Shown here one piece after another: positions 35,680 through 44,813 of a stretch of DNA of 64,000 nt (its first letter is position 1; every line of letters starts with the position of its first letter). Position numbers and translations under genes: made by a program. Origin of the DNA: Agilicoccus flavus (lineage in GTDB: Bacteria; Actinomycetota; Actinomycetes; Actinomycetales; Dermatophilaceae); assembly GCF_014857905.1 (NCBI RefSeq), contig NZ_JACYXE010000014.1, forward strand, positions 1 through 64,000, written 5' to 3'. The notes under the pieces were generated by a model. It was not told the DNA's origin. It worked only from the letters and a program-made list of their open reading frames with translations, and made no database searches.

Positions 35680-38049
35680 ATGGCCCAGCCCAGCGCCGCG
35701 CACACCGCCGACCGCCACGACCTCATCCACGTGCAGGGTGCGCGGGAGAACAACCTCAAGGACGTCAGCGTCGACCTGCCCAAGCGCCGGCTCACGGTCT
35801 TCACGGGGGTGTCCGGCTCGGGGAAGAGCTCACTCGTCTTCGCGACGATCGCCGCCGAGTCGCAGCGGATGATCAACGAGACGTACAGCGCGTTCGTGCA
35901 GGGCTTCATGCCGTCCCTGGCGCGTCCCGACGTCGACCACCTCGACGGGTTGACGACCGCGATCATCGTCGACCAGGAGCGGATGGGCGCGAACGCGCGC
36001 TCGACCGTCGGCACCGCGACCGACGCGAACGCGATGCTCCGCATCCTCTTCTCCCGCATCGGGCAGCCGCACATCGGTTCGCCGCAGGCGTTCGCGTTCA
36101 ACGTGCCGTCGGTGAGCGGGGCCGGCGCCATCCGCGTCGACAAGGGGCCGAACAAGGGGGCGATGCAGAAGAAGACGTACACGGTCACCGGGGGCATGTG
36201 CCCCCGCTGCGAGGGGATGGGTCGGGTCTCCGACTTCGACCTCACCGCCCTCTTCGACGGGGAGAAGTCGCTGGCCGACGGCGCGCTCATGGCGCCCGGC
36301 TATTCGATGGACGGCTGGTACGGCCGCATCTTCGCCGGCTTCGGCTTCGACATGGACAAGCCGCTCGAGAAGTACACGAAGAAGGAGATGGCGGACCTTC
36401 TGTACAAGGAGCCGACGAAGATCAAGGTCGAGGGCATCAACCTCACCTACGAGGGCGTCATCCCGCGCATCCAGAAGTCGATGCTCAGCAAGGACCGCGA
36501 GGCGATGCAGCCGCACGTCCGCGCGTTCGTCGACCGCGTCGTCGTGTTCGGCACGTGCCCCGAGTGCGACGGCACCCGCCTCGCCGAGGGCGCGCGCAGC
36601 AGCAAGATCGCGGGCGTGAGCATCGCCGACTGCTGCGCGATGCAGATCACCGACCTCGCCCGGTGGGTGCGCGGCCTCGACGAACCGTCGGTCGGTCCCC
36701 TGCTCGCGGGCCTGTCGCACCTGCTCGACAGCTTCGTCGAGATCGGCCTCGGCTACCTCTCCCTCGACCGCCCCGCCGGGACGCTCTCGGGCGGGGAGGC
36801 CCAGCGCACGAAGATGATCCGGCACCTCGGTTCGTCGCTCACGGACGTGACGTACGTCTTCGACGAGCCGACGGTCGGGCTGCACCCGCACGACATCGAG
36901 CGGATGAACGACCTCTTGCGCCGACTGCGCGACAAGGGGAACACGGTGCTCGTCGTCGAACACAAGCCGGAGACGATCGCCATCGCCGACCACGTCGTCG
37001 ACCTCGGACCCGGCGCGGGCCGCGAGGGCGGCACGATCTGCTTCGAGGGGAGCGTCGAGGACCTGCGCGCCAGCGGCACCCTGACCGGCCGACACCTCGA
37101 CGACCGGGCCCGGCTCAAGGAGACGGTGCGAGAGCCCGCGGGGCGCTGGGAGATCCGCGGGGCGGACACGCACAACCTGCGCGACGTCGACGTCGACGTC
37201 CCCCTCGGGGTGCTGTGCGTCGTCACGGGGGTGGCGGGCTCGGGCAAGAGCAGCCTCGTCCATGGCGCGGCCGCATGCCGGGACGACGTCGTCGAGGTGG
37301 ACCAGGCCGCGATCCGCGGCACGCGGCGCTCGAGCCCGGCGACGTACACCGGGCTGCTCGACCCGATCCGCAAGGCCTTCGCGAAGGCGAACGGCGTGAA
37401 GCCGGCCCTGTTCAGCGCCAACTCGGAGGGGGCGTGCCCGACGTGCAAGGGCGCCGGCGTCATCGTCACCGACCTCGGGATGATGGCGACCGTCCAGTCC
37501 CCGTGCGAGGTGTGCGACTCCAAGGGCTTCCTCGCGGAGGTCCTCGAGTTCACCCTCGGGGGGAGGGACATCAGCGAGGTGCTCGCCATGTCGGTCGCGC
37601 AGGCGGAGGAGTTCTTCGGTGCGGGCGAGGCCCGGACCCCGGCGGCGCACGCGATCCTCGCGCGGCTCGTCGACGTCGGGCTCGGGTACCTGACGATCGG
37701 CCAGCCCCTGACCACCCTGTCCGGCGGCGAGCGGCAACGGCTCAAGCTCGCGACCCACATGGGCGAGAAGGGCGGGGTCTACGTCCTCGACGAGCCGACG
37801 AGCGGCCTGCATCTCGCGGACGTCGACAACCTCCTCGCGCTGCTCGACCGCCTCGTCGATGCAGGCAAGTCCGTCGTCGTCATCGAGCACCATCAGGCCG
37901 TCATGGCCCACGCCGACTGGATCATCGACCTCGGCCCGGGTGCGGGCCACGACGGCGGGACCGTCGTCTTCGAGGGGACCCCCGCCGACCTCGTGGCCGA
38001 CGCGTCCACCCTGACCGGCCGCCACCTCGCGCAGTACGTGGGCGCCTGA
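35680..38049 (+). CDS. UvrA-like ABC ATPase (short UvrA paralogue)
   Basis: 789 residues against about 950 for housekeeping UvrA. Two ATPase modules are complete: Walker A GVSGSGKSSLVFATIA and GVAGSGKSSLVHGAAA, signatures TLSGGEAQRTKMI and TLSGGERQRLKLA, Walker B VFDEPTVGLHP and VLDEPTSGLHL. Zinc Cys pairs remain (CPRCEGMG, CPECDGT, CPTCKGAG). Reduced insertion domains place it in the UvrA2/DrrC-like group, which is linked to drug or DNA-adduct tolerance. No uvrB or uvrC is nearby. ATG 35680 after GAGGAG. Confidence 0.88.
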   Translation: MAQPSAAHTADRHDLIHVQGARENNLKDVSVDLPKRRLTVFTGVSGSGKSSLVFATIAAESQRMINETYSAFVQGFMPSLARPDVDHLDGLTTAIIVDQERMGANARSTVGTATDANAMLRILFSRIGQPHIGSPQAFAFNVPSVSGAGAIRVDKGPNKGAMQKKTYTVTGGMCPRCEGMGRVSDFDLTALFDGEKSLADGALMAPGYSMDGWYGRIFAGFGFDMDKPLEKYTKKEMADLLYKEPTKIKVEGINLTYEGVIPRIQKSMLSKDREAMQPHVRAFVDRVVVFGTCPECDGTRLAEGARSSKIAGVSIADCCAMQITDLARWVRGLDEPSVGPLLAGLSHLLDSFVEIGLGYLSLDRPAGTLSGGEAQRTKMIRHLGSSLTDVTYVFDEPTVGLHPHDIERMNDLLRRLRDKGNTVLVVEHKPETIAIADHVVDLGPGAGREGGTICFEGSVEDLRASGTLTGRHLDDRARLKETVREPAGRWEIRGADTHNLRDVDVDVPLGVLCVVTGVAGSGKSSLVHGAAACRDDVVEVDQAAIRGTRRSSPATYTGLLDPIRKAFAKANGVKPALFSANSEGACPTCKGAGVIVTDLGMMATVQSPCEVCDSKGFLAEVLEFTLGGRDISEVLAMSVAQAEEFFGAGEARTPAAHAILARLVDVGLGYLTIGQPLTTLSGGERQRLKLATHMGEKGGVYVLDEPTSGLHLADVDNLLALLDRLVDAGKSVVVIEHHQAVMAHADWIIDLGPGAGHDGGTVVFEGTPADLVADASTLTGRHLAQYVGA

Positions 38050-38172
38050 CGTCGGACGTCGAGGCGGCCGGTCGGGCGAGGGCGCAGCACCGGCCGGGCA
38101 GCCGCACGACTCGGGACGCCGACCGACGGAAACGGGTGTCGCCGCCGGGGTCGGGCGTGGTCTGCTGGGACG

Positions 38173-39342
38173 ATGAGCAGCGCTGACGCCGTGACGTTCC
38201 CCCAGTGCGTGCCCGTGCTCACCGACGGCGTGGTCCGGTTGCGCGCCCACCGGTCGGAGGACTCCGACGCGATCGTCGAACAGTGCGGCGACCCCGAGAG
38301 CGTGCGCTGGACGACGGCGCCGCGCCCGTACACGCACGAAAATGCACGCGAGCTCCTCGGGCTGATCGCCGACGGGTGGGGCCGCTGGGACGCCGGTGTC
38401 GCTCGCTGCGGCCCGCAGGATCCCTGTCCTGCGCAGGTCGCGGACGGCCACTGCTCCTGGGCCGTCGAGTGGCTCGCCGACCCCGCAGGCCCCCGGTTCG
38501 CCGGAACGGTCGACCTCCGGCCGCGCGGCCAGGGCAGTGCCGAGATCGGGTACGCCCTCCACCCGCGCGCCCGCGGGCACGGCCTGATGACGGCGGCGGT
38601 GCGGCTGGTGTGCGAATGGTGGTTCGACGGCGGCGGGCGGCGGGTCACGTGGTTCGCGAACGCCGGGAACGAGGCGTCGTGGCGCGTCGCCCGCGCGTGC
38701 GGGTTCACCCGCCACGGTGACCTGCCCGAGTACCTGCCCCACCCTGACGGGCTCGCCGACGCGTGGACGGCGTCGCTCGGAGCCGGCGACGACCTGAGGC
38801 GCTCGGTCACGTCGGAGCCGGTCGTCGCCGAGCGTGAGGACACCCGCACCGACGGACCCATGACCGGCGCCGAGCGCGAGCTGCTCGAGCACTGGCTCGA
38901 CCTCTATCGCGAGACCGTGCTGCTCAAGATCGCGGGTCTCGACGCGGAGCAGCTCGCGCGACGGTCGGTGCCGCCGTCGACGCTGAGCCTGCTCGGGCTG
39001 GTCCGCCACCTCACCGAGGTCGAGGCGTACTGGCTGCGGCAGGTCCTTCTCGGCCAGGAGGTGTCCGACCCCTACTGCACCCCCGAGAGCCCTGACGGCG
39101 ACATCGAGGACGCGCGTCCCGGCGGCGCCGCGGCCGACGTCGCGGCCTACGAGGCGGAGGTCGCGCGCACCCGCGAGTTCGTGGCGGCCTGGACCGACCT
39201 GGACGGCCCCGTGCGTGGCCTGCGCCGGGGTCGGCCGGTCAACCTGCGCTGGATCCTCACGCACCTCATCGAGGAGTACGCCCGCCACCTCGGGCACATG
39301 GACCTGCTGCGCGAAACCGTCGACGGCCGCACCGGCTATTGA
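38173..39342 (+). CDS. GNAT acetyltransferase fused to a DinB/DUF664 domain
   Basis: 389 residues. The first 200 are a RimJ/RimL-like GNAT (LTDGVVRLRAHRSEDSDAIV, EIGYALHPRARGHGLMTAAV, NEASWRVARACGFTRHGDLP). Residues about 230-389 are a complete DinB four-helix bundle (MTGAERELLEHWLDLYRETV, LLGLVRHLTEVEAYWLRQVL, LTHLIEEYARHLGHMDLLRE) with the three-His metal site positions. These are normally separate proteins. An internal ATG at 38860 would give the stand-alone DinB start, so either a real fusion or a lost stop codon between two genes explains it. DinB proteins are often thiol transferases. Confidence 0.8.
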   Translation: MSSADAVTFPQCVPVLTDGVVRLRAHRSEDSDAIVEQCGDPESVRWTTAPRPYTHENARELLGLIADGWGRWDAGVARCGPQDPCPAQVADGHCSWAVEWLADPAGPRFAGTVDLRPRGQGSAEIGYALHPRARGHGLMTAAVRLVCEWWFDGGGRRVTWFANAGNEASWRVARACGFTRHGDLPEYLPHPDGLADAWTASLGAGDDLRRSVTSEPVVAEREDTRTDGPMTGAERELLEHWLDLYRETVLLKIAGLDAEQLARRSVPPSTLSLLGLVRHLTEVEAYWLRQVLLGQEVSDPYCTPESPDGDIEDARPGGAAADVAAYEAEVARTREFVAAWTDLDGPVRGLRRGRPVNLRWILTHLIEEYARHLGHMDLLRETVDGRTGY

Positions 39343-39674
39343 CCGGACGACGTCGGACCTCGTCGGCCGGCACGTCCGACGCCGTCCTCGAAGAACCATT
39401 CGGGCCGGGTCGATCCCGCCTCCCCAGGTGGGGCAACTCTCTGACCTGCACCTTCGCGTCGACGCCCGTTCCGGGAGAGCGGTCGACCCGGCCGAAATGG
39501 TTCGTCGATCAGGGAGCCCGCCGAACACGGGCACGGTCGGTGCGGCGCCGATGGAAGGGTCGGGAGGCGCGCGGCGTTGACGTGGTGGGCCTGCCGCGGC
39601 GCGGTCGCGGCGTCCCGGCGCCATCCCGGACGACCCCGTCCCCGATCACGACCCCGACGAGAGCGACGACACGA
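39343..39674. other. Intergenic containing an inverted-repeat element
   Basis: About 330 bases before the ABC exporter. Apart from the inverted repeat at 39393-39503 described separately, no gene is seen. The exporter's promoter must be here or inside the repeat. Confidence 0.4.
39393..39503. repeat. Imperfect long inverted repeat, possibly MITE-like
   Basis: The 21-nt arms 39393-39413 (starting GAACCATTCGG) and 39483-39503 (ending GAAATGGTTC) are reverse complements with two mismatches and enclose 69 nt. The outer flanks CGA/TCG extend the match. No open frame lies inside. It could be a miniature inverted-repeat element, or a hairpin or two binding sites upstream of the ABC exporter. Confidence 0.6.
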
Positions 39675-41579
39675 GTGACCCTGCTGCGGCCCCGCCCCAC
39701 CCGCACCCGCGACGACGACGCGGCGCGCGGCGCCCGCGCGCCCCAGGTTCCCGCGGAGACGGCGCCGTCGGCGCTGCGGCCGCTGCGCCGCATGGCCCAC
39801 TTCACGCGCCATCTGTGGCCGTACTACCTCGGGATCGTCGCCTGCGGGCTCGTCACCTCGGCGGCGACGATCGCGGTGCCGTTCGTCATCGGGCGCGCGA
39901 CCGACGTCGTCGTCGGCGTCGCGCGCGGCGGGCCCGCCGACGACCTCACCCGCACGGGGTTCGCGCTGGGCGCCGCGCTGCTCCTCGCGACCGTCGCGAC
40001 GACGGTCGTCGGCAACGTGGGCGGGTATCTCGGCGACGTCATGAGTTCGCGCATGCGCAGCAGCCTGTCCCAGCGCTACTACGAGCGCCTTCTCGCGCTG
40101 CCGCAGCGGTACTTCGACGACGAGCTGACCGGCACGATCATCAACCGGCTGTCCCGGTCGATCACGTCGGTCACCGACTTCGTCAAGTCCTTCTCCAACT
40201 CGTTCTTCCCCATGCTCGTGACGACGGTGGCGGTCCTCGCCATCAGCGCCTGGTACTTCTGGCCGCTCACGGTGCTGCTCGCCGTGATGTTCCCGCTGTA
40301 CTTCTGGCTGACGACCCTGACGAGCGCCCGCTGGCAGGTCCTCGAGCACCGCAAGAACGCCGACCTCGACGAGGCGAGCGGCCGGTTCGCGGAGGTCGTC
40401 GGGCAGGTGCGGGTCGTCCGCTCCTTCGTCCGCGAGGTCGCCGAGCTGCGCCGGTTCTCGACGCGATTCGACGCGACGATCGACACGACCCGCGCCCAGT
40501 CGCGGCACTGGCACCGCATGGACGTCCTGCGCGGCGCCATCCTCGACGTGATCTTCGTCGCCGGTCTGGCGATGGTGTTCGTGCTCACGGCGCGCGGGGA
40601 GTTCTCCGTCGGGGACATGGTCATCCTCGTGCAGCTCATGACGATGGCGCGGCAGCCGGTGAGCATGCTCAGCTACATCGTCGACTCGGGCCAGCGCGCC
40701 CTCACGGGCAGCGTCGACTACGTGCGCGTCATGGACGAGCCGCTCGACCGGACCGGACCGGTCACCGACGTCGTCCCGGCGCGCCGCGAGCGTCGGCCGG
40801 GCGCGCCGATGATCCGCTTCGACCACGTCCGGTTCGGCTACACCGACACCGACGTCCTCCACGACGTGAGCTTCGACGTCGCCCCCGGCGAGCGTGTGGC
40901 GCTCGTGTCGGAGAGCGGCGGCGGCAAGACGACGCTGGTCAACCTCCTGCTCGGCCTGTACACGCCGCGCGGCGGGCGGATCGACGTCGCCGGCCACGAC
41001 ATCGCGGGCCTGGGCGCGGTGCAGCTGCGCTCCGACATCGGCGTCGTTTTCCAGGATGCGTCGCTGTTCTCGGGCACGGTGCGCGAGAACATCGCCTACG
41101 GCCGGCCCGACGCCACCGACGCCGACATCGCGCAGGCGGCGCGGCGCGCCAACGCGGCCGACTTCATCGCGCGGCTGCCCGGCGGCTACGACGCCGTCAT
41201 CGGCGAGCGTGGCCTCAAGCTCTCGGGCGGTCAGAAGCAGCGCATCGCGGTCGCGAGGGCCCTGCTCAAGGACGCGCCGATCCTCGTGCTCGACGAGGCG
41301 ACGAGCGCTCTAGACACGAAGTCGGAACGGCTCGTCCAGGCGGGCCTCGACGAGCTCATGGCGGGCCGCACGAGCCTCGTCATCGCCCACCGGCTGTCGA
41401 CCATCGCCGCCGTCGACCGGATCGTCACCCTGCGCGACGGCCGCGTCGACGAGATCGGCACGCCCGCGGAGCTCGCCGTCTCCGGCGGCATCTACGCCGA
41501 GCTGCTCGCGCTGCAGAACTCGACCGACGCCGCGGCGCGCAAGCACCTGCGCGACCGGTTCGCCCTGCGGACCGACTGA
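39675..41579 (+). CDS. ABC exporter, fused permease and ATPase
   Basis: 634 residues. An N-terminal six-helix ABC_membrane domain (about 50-330: WPYYLGIVACGLVTSAATIA, then later FWPLTVLLAVMFPLYFWLTT) precedes the nucleotide-binding domain: VALVSESGGGKTTLVNLLLG is the Walker A (ESGGGKTT instead of the usual GxSGxGKT), GLKLSGGQKQRIAVARA the signature and ILVLDEATSALD Walker B. It works as a homodimer or with an unseen partner to export lipid, drug or peptide. Substrate unknown. GTG 39675 is a plausible start; the basic leader RPRPTRTRDDD precedes the first helix. Confidence 0.87.
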   Translation: MTLLRPRPTRTRDDDAARGARAPQVPAETAPSALRPLRRMAHFTRHLWPYYLGIVACGLVTSAATIAVPFVIGRATDVVVGVARGGPADDLTRTGFALGAALLLATVATTVVGNVGGYLGDVMSSRMRSSLSQRYYERLLALPQRYFDDELTGTIINRLSRSITSVTDFVKSFSNSFFPMLVTTVAVLAISAWYFWPLTVLLAVMFPLYFWLTTLTSARWQVLEHRKNADLDEASGRFAEVVGQVRVVRSFVREVAELRRFSTRFDATIDTTRAQSRHWHRMDVLRGAILDVIFVAGLAMVFVLTARGEFSVGDMVILVQLMTMARQPVSMLSYIVDSGQRALTGSVDYVRVMDEPLDRTGPVTDVVPARRERRPGAPMIRFDHVRFGYTDTDVLHDVSFDVAPGERVALVSESGGGKTTLVNLLLGLYTPRGGRIDVAGHDIAGLGAVQLRSDIGVVFQDASLFSGTVRENIAYGRPDATDADIAQAARRANAADFIARLPGGYDAVIGERGLKLSGGQKQRIAVARALLKDAPILVLDEATSALDTKSERLVQAGLDELMAGRTSLVIAHRLSTIAAVDRIVTLRDGRVDEIGTPAELAVSGGIYAELLALQNSTDAAARKHLRDRFALRTD

Positions 41580-41586
41580 TCCCCGC

Positions 41587-42567
41587 TCAGGCCTGCACGA
41601 GCAGGAGGACCGCGGTGAGGCTGACTACGGAGCACAGGGTGCACAGGAAGGCGGCCGCGCTCATCGTGTCGGCCTCGCCGTGGCGGGCGGCGAGGATCGG
41701 GAAGATCGAGATCGTCGGCGCGGCGGCCGAGACGATCGCGGCCGCGCGCAGGGTCGGGTCCAGAGGCGGCAGGCCGACGTGGGGCGCAACCGCCGTGACG
41801 CCGTACGCGAGGGCGGCGACCAGTGCCGGGTGGACGAGGAGTTTGCCGACGACGAGCGGGCTCAGCGCCGCCAGCCGCCCCCGGGCCTGCTGGCCGACGA
41901 GCGTCCCGCCGATGGTGAACAGGGCCAACGCGGTCGTCGCGTTCGCGAACATCGTCACGGTGCGCTCGGCCACGGCCGGCACCCCGAGGCCGAGCAGTGA
42001 GGTGGCGACGCCCGCGGCGATGGCGAGGATCATCGGCGTCTTGACCAGGCGCCACGCCGTGCCGCGGACGAGCGCGCCGACGGAGGCGTGGCCGCCGGCC
42101 GCCCGCTCGGCGAGGGCCATGCCGAGCGGGATCGTCAGGAGGTTCTCGACGAGGACGTTCATCCCGAACACCGTGGGCGCGACCTGCGGCATCGCGCCCT
42201 GCAGGACCGGGAAACCCACGTAGCCGCTGTTGGAGGTGCCGGCCCCCATCGCGGTGTACGCCGAGCGCAGGCGCACGACCCGGGAGGGCAGGCCGGCCCG
42301 CCGCGACACGGCTCGGGAGGCGTAGAACCCGACGGCCATGGCCGCCACTGACCCGATCGCGTACGTGAGCAGGTAGGTGGGCGCGAGGACGTCGGCGATG
42401 TGCCGCGTCGCGAGCGCTCCGAACAGCAGGGCCGGCAGCGCGATCTTGACGACGAACTCCCCAAGGACCGGGAGCGCCGCCCTGCCGAGGAAGCCGGTGC
42501 GCACCGCCACGTAGCCCACCGCGACGGCCACGTAGATGGGCGCGATGACGCCGAGCACCCCCGTCAT
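41587..42567 (-). CDS. AEC-family transporter (auxin efflux carrier-like)
   Basis: 326 residues with about ten membrane helices in two halves (VIAPIYVAVAVGYVAVRTGF at the start; FLCTLCSVVSLTAVLLLVQA at the end). The crossover signature NSGYVGFPVLQGAMP is typical of AEC carriers, which move organic acids such as malate or auxin-like compounds. GGAGGGG lies before ATG 42567. A perfect 16-bp palindrome 137 nt upstream suggests GntR-type control. Convergent with the ABC exporter (7-bp gap). Confidence 0.87.
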   Translation of the reverse strand: MTGVLGVIAPIYVAVAVGYVAVRTGFLGRAALPVLGEFVVKIALPALLFGALATRHIADVLAPTYLLTYAIGSVAAMAVGFYASRAVSRRAGLPSRVVRLRSAYTAMGAGTSNSGYVGFPVLQGAMPQVAPTVFGMNVLVENLLTIPLGMALAERAAGGHASVGALVRGTAWRLVKTPMILAIAAGVATSLLGLGVPAVAERTVTMFANATTALALFTIGGTLVGQQARGRLAALSPLVVGKLLVHPALVAALAYGVTAVAPHVGLPPLDPTLRAAAIVSAAAPTISIFPILAARHGEADTMSAAAFLCTLCSVVSLTAVLLLVQA

Positions 42568-42703
42568 GTGCGCCCCTCCTCGTTCGCCGTCGTCCGCCCC
42601 GATTCTCCCCGCGACACGCGCAGACTCGGCGGCAGGGGTACCAGGGCGCGATCCCGGCCCGGACGGGCCGGATTCGAGTCGCTGCGGCGCAACGGATTCC
42701 GAG

Positions 42704-42719
42704 CTGTTGTCGACAACAG
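42704..42719. promoter_or_regulatory. Perfect palindrome, GntR/FadR-type operator candidate
   Basis: CTGTTGTCGACAACAG is a perfect 16-bp palindrome. Its core TTGTCGACAA fits the T-x-GT...AC-x-A pattern recognised by FadR/VanR-type GntR regulators. It lies 137 nt upstream of the AEC carrier gene. No regulator is encoded nearby. Confidence 0.55.
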
Positions 42720-42743
42720 GCCCCTCGGATCAGGTCACTCGTC

Positions 42744-42773
42744 TTGAACACCGACTTGGACGGTCGATACAGT
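42744..42773 (+). promoter_or_regulatory. Promoter-like -35/-10 pair
   Basis: TTGAAC (42744-42749) and TACAGT (42768-42773) are separated by 18 nt. It points right into about 470 bases that carry no clear gene before the DUF72 start at 43245, so it may drive a long leader or a small RNA. Confidence 0.35.
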
Positions 42774-43244
42774 GGGTGTCAGGCCGATGGGGATCGGCCG
42801 AAACGGGCAGGCTTGATAGGGATCGGGTCGGCCCACCGCCGGTGGGGGCCGGCATCAGGGGAACGAAAGAACGCGGCCGGGGGGCTGCGCAGGGGAATGC
42901 ACGACGGGGGACGCACGAGGCAGGACATGGCTTGACGCGAGTGTGACCGGTGGGGGCCGGGCGCAGCGCGGGATGCGGTGGTGGCCGGGCACGCCGAGGG
43001 CGACGAGGATGACGGGGACGACGGGGGAGGTCCTGCGGATCCGAGCAAGGACACCGCCGGTGGTCGATGGGGAGGCGCCGGCACGGGAGGGACGCACCGC
43101 CGGCCCGCCCGGTCTCCCGCGCGCACCCCGCGCCGGGGAGATCGGGCCGGCCGGCCGTGCGCGTTTCGCCGCGACGTCCGCGGGTCCACTCGCCGGTCCC
43201 GGGCGCGGCGGATCGAGCGTCGGCACCGGCCGTAGGCTCGCCGG

Positions 43245-44066
43245 GTGGAGCGGATCAGGGTGGGGACGTCGGGCTGGACCTACTCGTACTGGCGCGGTGA
43301 CTTCTACCCGAAGGGGCTCCCGCAGCGCGCCGAGCTCACCTACAACCTCGAGCACTTCGACACCGTCGAGCTCAACGGGTCGTTCTACTCGCTGCAGCGG
43401 CCGAGCTCGTACCGGGCGTGGGCGGAGCAGGCCGCCGCGGCGCGCGACGATGCGGTCTTCGCCGTCAAGGGGAGCCGGTACGTCACGCACATGAAGCGGC
43501 TGCGCGACGTCCGGGGCGCGCTCGCGAACTTCTTCGCCTCCGGGGTGCTCGCCCTGGGTGCGCACACCGGGCCGTTCCTGTGGCAGCTCCCCGAGCGGCA
43601 CGTCTTCGACGCCGACGTGCTCGCCGCGTTCTTCGACCTGCTGCCCCGCACAACGGGGCAGGCCGCGGCGCTCGCCGCCGAGCACGACGACAAGATCTCC
43701 GGCGACCGGGTGCTCCTCGAGCCGGCCGCCGACCTGCCGCTGCGGCACGCCCTGGAGCCGCGGCACGCCTCGTTCGAGACCGCCGCCGCCGCCGACCTCC
43801 TGCGCCGCCACGACATCGCGGCCGTCATCGCCGACACCGGGGGCAGGTTCGTCCGCCTCGACGCGGTGACCAGCGACTTCGTCTACGCGCGGCTCCACGG
43901 GCCCGAGGGGCTGTACGACAGCGGCTACTCGCCCGAGCAGCTCGACGACTGGGCCCGGCGGTTCCGGGCGCACCGCGACGCCGGCCTCGACGTCTACGCC
44001 TACTTCGACAACGACGGTCACTGCCACGCGCCCTACGACGCGCAGGCCCTGCTCGAGCGGGTATGA
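43245..44066 (+). CDS. DUF72-family protein
   Basis: 273 residues, TIM-barrel DUF72 family. IRVGTSGWTYSYWRGDFYPK at the start, TVELNGSFYSLQRPSSYRAW and FVYARLHGPEGLYDSGYSPE are all signature elements, and it ends DVYAYFDNDGHCHAPYDAQA. The family is widespread with no proven reaction. GTG 43245 is the only start that precedes the conserved N-terminus. Confidence 0.88.
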   Translation: MERIRVGTSGWTYSYWRGDFYPKGLPQRAELTYNLEHFDTVELNGSFYSLQRPSSYRAWAEQAAAARDDAVFAVKGSRYVTHMKRLRDVRGALANFFASGVLALGAHTGPFLWQLPERHVFDADVLAAFFDLLPRTTGQAAALAAEHDDKISGDRVLLEPAADLPLRHALEPRHASFETAAAADLLRRHDIAAVIADTGGRFVRLDAVTSDFVYARLHGPEGLYDSGYSPEQLDDWARRFRAHRDAGLDVYAYFDNDGHCHAPYDAQALLERV

Positions 44067-44230
44067 GCCTCGGTCGGCGAGCGAGGCGGCCGCCGGCCCG
44101 GAAGACTCGGGGGAGAACGCGGACACGGGCATCGAGAGCCGGTGCGTCGGGCGTCGGCTCGGCGCGGTCGACGCGCATCCCCCGGTCCGACGGCGGCGCC
44201 GCCGGTCCACGCCGTGGTGAGGAGGACGCG

Positions 44231-44797
44231 ATGGGCGCGGTCGACGATCGGGTGGCGGACGCGATGCGTCGGGCGGCCCGGAAGAACTTCCTGCCGCCGG
44301 ACCAGCGCCCGTCGGCCGGTGCGGACCGGCCGCTCCCCTTGTCGCACGGTCAGACGAACAGCCAGCCGTCGACGGTGGCCGAGATGCTGCGCCTGCTCGA
44401 CGTGCCGGAGGGCGCGAGCGCGCTCGATGTCGGCGCCGGCTCCGGGTGGACGACGGTCCTCCTCGCGCACCTCGTGGGCCCGTCGGGGAGCGTGCTCGGT
44501 CTGGAGCTCGTGCCGGAGCTCGTCGACTTCGGGGGCGCCAACGTCGCCGCCGCCGGGGTGCCCTGGGCCCGCGTCGAGGCGGCGGAGGCCGGCGCCCTCG
44601 GCCGACCCGCGCAGGCCCCCTTCGACCGGATCCTTGTGTCCGCGATGGCCCGCGAGCTGCCCGACGAGCTCGTCGCCCAGCTCGCCGACCCGGGAGTGCT
44701 CGTCATCCCCGTCGCCGGCCGGATGCTCCGCGTCACCCGCGGCGGCGGCGTCGAGGTCCGACGCCTCGGCTACTACCGCTTCGTGCCGTTGCGCTGA
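44231..44797 (+). CDS. PIMT-like protein-L-isoaspartate O-methyltransferase
   Basis: 188 residues. The PCMT-family start DDRVADAMRRAARKNFLPPD and LPLSHGQTNSQPSTVAEMLR (substrate-binding QTxSQP) are clear, followed by SAM motif I ALDVGAGSGWTTVLLAHLVG. It would methylate L-isoaspartyl residues in damaged proteins. It is shorter than E. coli Pcm (208) but contains all core motifs. ATG 44231 after GAGGA. Convergent with the sugar importer operon, 16 bases between. Confidence 0.84.
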   Translation: MGAVDDRVADAMRRAARKNFLPPDQRPSAGADRPLPLSHGQTNSQPSTVAEMLRLLDVPEGASALDVGAGSGWTTVLLAHLVGPSGSVLGLELVPELVDFGGANVAAAGVPWARVEAAEAGALGRPAQAPFDRILVSAMARELPDELVAQLADPGVLVIPVAGRMLRVTRGGGVEVRRLGYYRFVPLR

Positions 44798-44813
44798 GGC
44801 AGCGTCCGCCGGG

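Larger units (their letters stand above)
42568..43244. other. Long intergenic region, no convincing gene
   Basis: About 680 bases between the divergent AEC and DUF72 genes. Apart from the palindrome at 42704-42719 and a promoter-like pair at 42744-42773, I see no frame with sensible protein content; open frames here are Pro/Arg/Gly-rich shadows of the GC-rich sequence. A small RNA is possible but unproven. Confidence 0.45.

Noticed and set aside
35830-39624. A 1264-codon open frame on the minus strand opposite the UvrA paralogue and GNAT-DinB gene
   Set aside because: It is the GC-skew shadow of two well-supported plus-strand genes; its residue content (Arg/Gly/Val/Asp-rich) has no domains.
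42779-43189. A 136-codon minus-strand frame in the long intergenic region
   Set aside because: Pro/Ser/Arg-rich composition with no motif and no RBS; typical of random frames in high-GC DNA.
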